Of a DNA stretch of 39,629 bases, positions 39,531-39,629 are shown piece after piece (positions within the stretch are counted from its first letter, which is position 1; every line of letters begins with the position of its first letter). Origin of the DNA: DATGJX01 sp035279385 (GTDB lineage Bacteria > Vulcanimicrobiota > Vulcanimicrobiia > Vulcanimicrobiales > Vulcanimicrobiaceae); contig DATEHZ010000120.1 of NCBI GenBank assembly GCA_035279385.1, positions 1-39,629 of the forward strand, written 5' to 3'. Position numbers and translations under genes: made by a program. A model generated the notes under the pieces. The model did no database searches, had not been told where the DNA came from, and saw nothing but the letters and a program-made list of their open reading frames with translations.

Positions 39531-39629
39531 GTGGTGGATCTGCGCAAGCGAAACCTCTGGCGTTCGCTCCTTCTGCTGCTGTCCGTGCTCGGACCGGGGT
39601 TCGTTACCGCATCGGCGGGTAACGACGTC
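39531..39629 (+). CDS. Nramp-family divalent metal transporter, N-terminal fragment
   Basis: 33 codons to the window edge, from GTG at 39531 (a second GTG follows at 39534), nine bases after the MgtE-like stop, with AAGGAA as ribosome site. The sequence VVDLRKRNLWRSLLLLLSVL followed by GPGFVTASAGNDV is the start of helix 1 of Nramp/MntH-type carriers, where the Asp within the DPGN-like stretch binds metal; here the motif reads SAGND. Nramp-related magnesium transporters (NRMT) under M-box control are known in some bacteria, so Mg2+ rather than Mn2+ is a reasonable substrate. The remainder is outside the window. Confidence 0.75.
   Translation, partial: MVDLRKRNLWRSLLLLLSVLGPGFVTASAGNDV

Overview
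The window is a contiguous stretch of a high-GC, diderm bacterial chromosome: it has outer-membrane barrels, lipoproteins, a periplasmic c-type cytochrome and a flagellin. Gene order and divergent protein sequences suggest an uncultured or rarely cultured phylum. Candidatus Eremiobacterota (WPS-2) would fit, but that is a guess from general resemblance, not a demonstrated placement.

Layout. Positions 51-3132 (minus) hold a molybdopterin molybdenumtransferase (moeA), a histidinol-phosphate-type aminotransferase and a metallophosphoesterase, tightly coupled; serS runs divergently from the same point. Positions 4404-6368 (minus) are a three-gene unit of DUF2249-Crp regulator, MgtC and a small protein. 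Then come a small secreted protein, a membrane-anchored cytochrome c and a gene interrupted by an in-frame stop.

Positions 8135-17706 are a genomic island of about 9.6 kb inserted in the anticodon loop of a tRNA-Ser(UGA) gene. The 3' part of that tRNA is at the left edge and the 5' part at the right edge. Their acceptor arms (GGAGAGG and CCTCTCC) match perfectly, yet neither edge encodes a complete tRNA. The island carries its own intact tRNA-Ser(UGA) at 8412-8499, so it appears to supply the function that it broke. It also encodes a tyrosine integrase, a serine recombinase, an XRE regulator, a HEPN-like protein, a zinc-ribbon membrane protein, several unknown envelope proteins, and a non-coding segment with 12-bp iteron-like repeats and three consecutive hairpins.

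Positions 17793-25872 are chromosomal again: a GAF-PP2C phosphatase, an alkyltransferase-like protein with Ala in place of the catalytic Cys, a lipoprotein and a barrel protein, an Mpo1/DUF962 protein, tryptophan 2,3-dioxygenase with a kynureninase-like enzyme and a MATE exporter, and an inositol-monophosphatase family enzyme.

Positions 25875-36377 (minus) form a six-gene surface-fibre operon: an outer-membrane barrel protein with three Sdr/Cna-B-like repeats, two related small subunits, a two-domain Ig-like periplasmic chaperone, a third subunit and a 1453-residue adhesin-like protein. All four secreted substrates end in the same signature (Pro-Ala, exactly 12 residues, Tyr-Thr, then 3-4 residues). 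This suggests a shared chaperone-recognition or donor-strand element. I regard this operon as the best candidate for an undescribed system: a chaperone-usher-like pathway with an unusual usher analogue. A divergent flagellin lies next to it on the other strand.

The right end (37971-39629) is an M-box (ykoK) magnesium riboswitch with terminator. It controls a soluble MgtE_N-CBS protein lacking the MgtE channel, followed directly by the start of an Nramp-family transporter. This looks like a magnesium-uptake unit with separate sensor and transporter.
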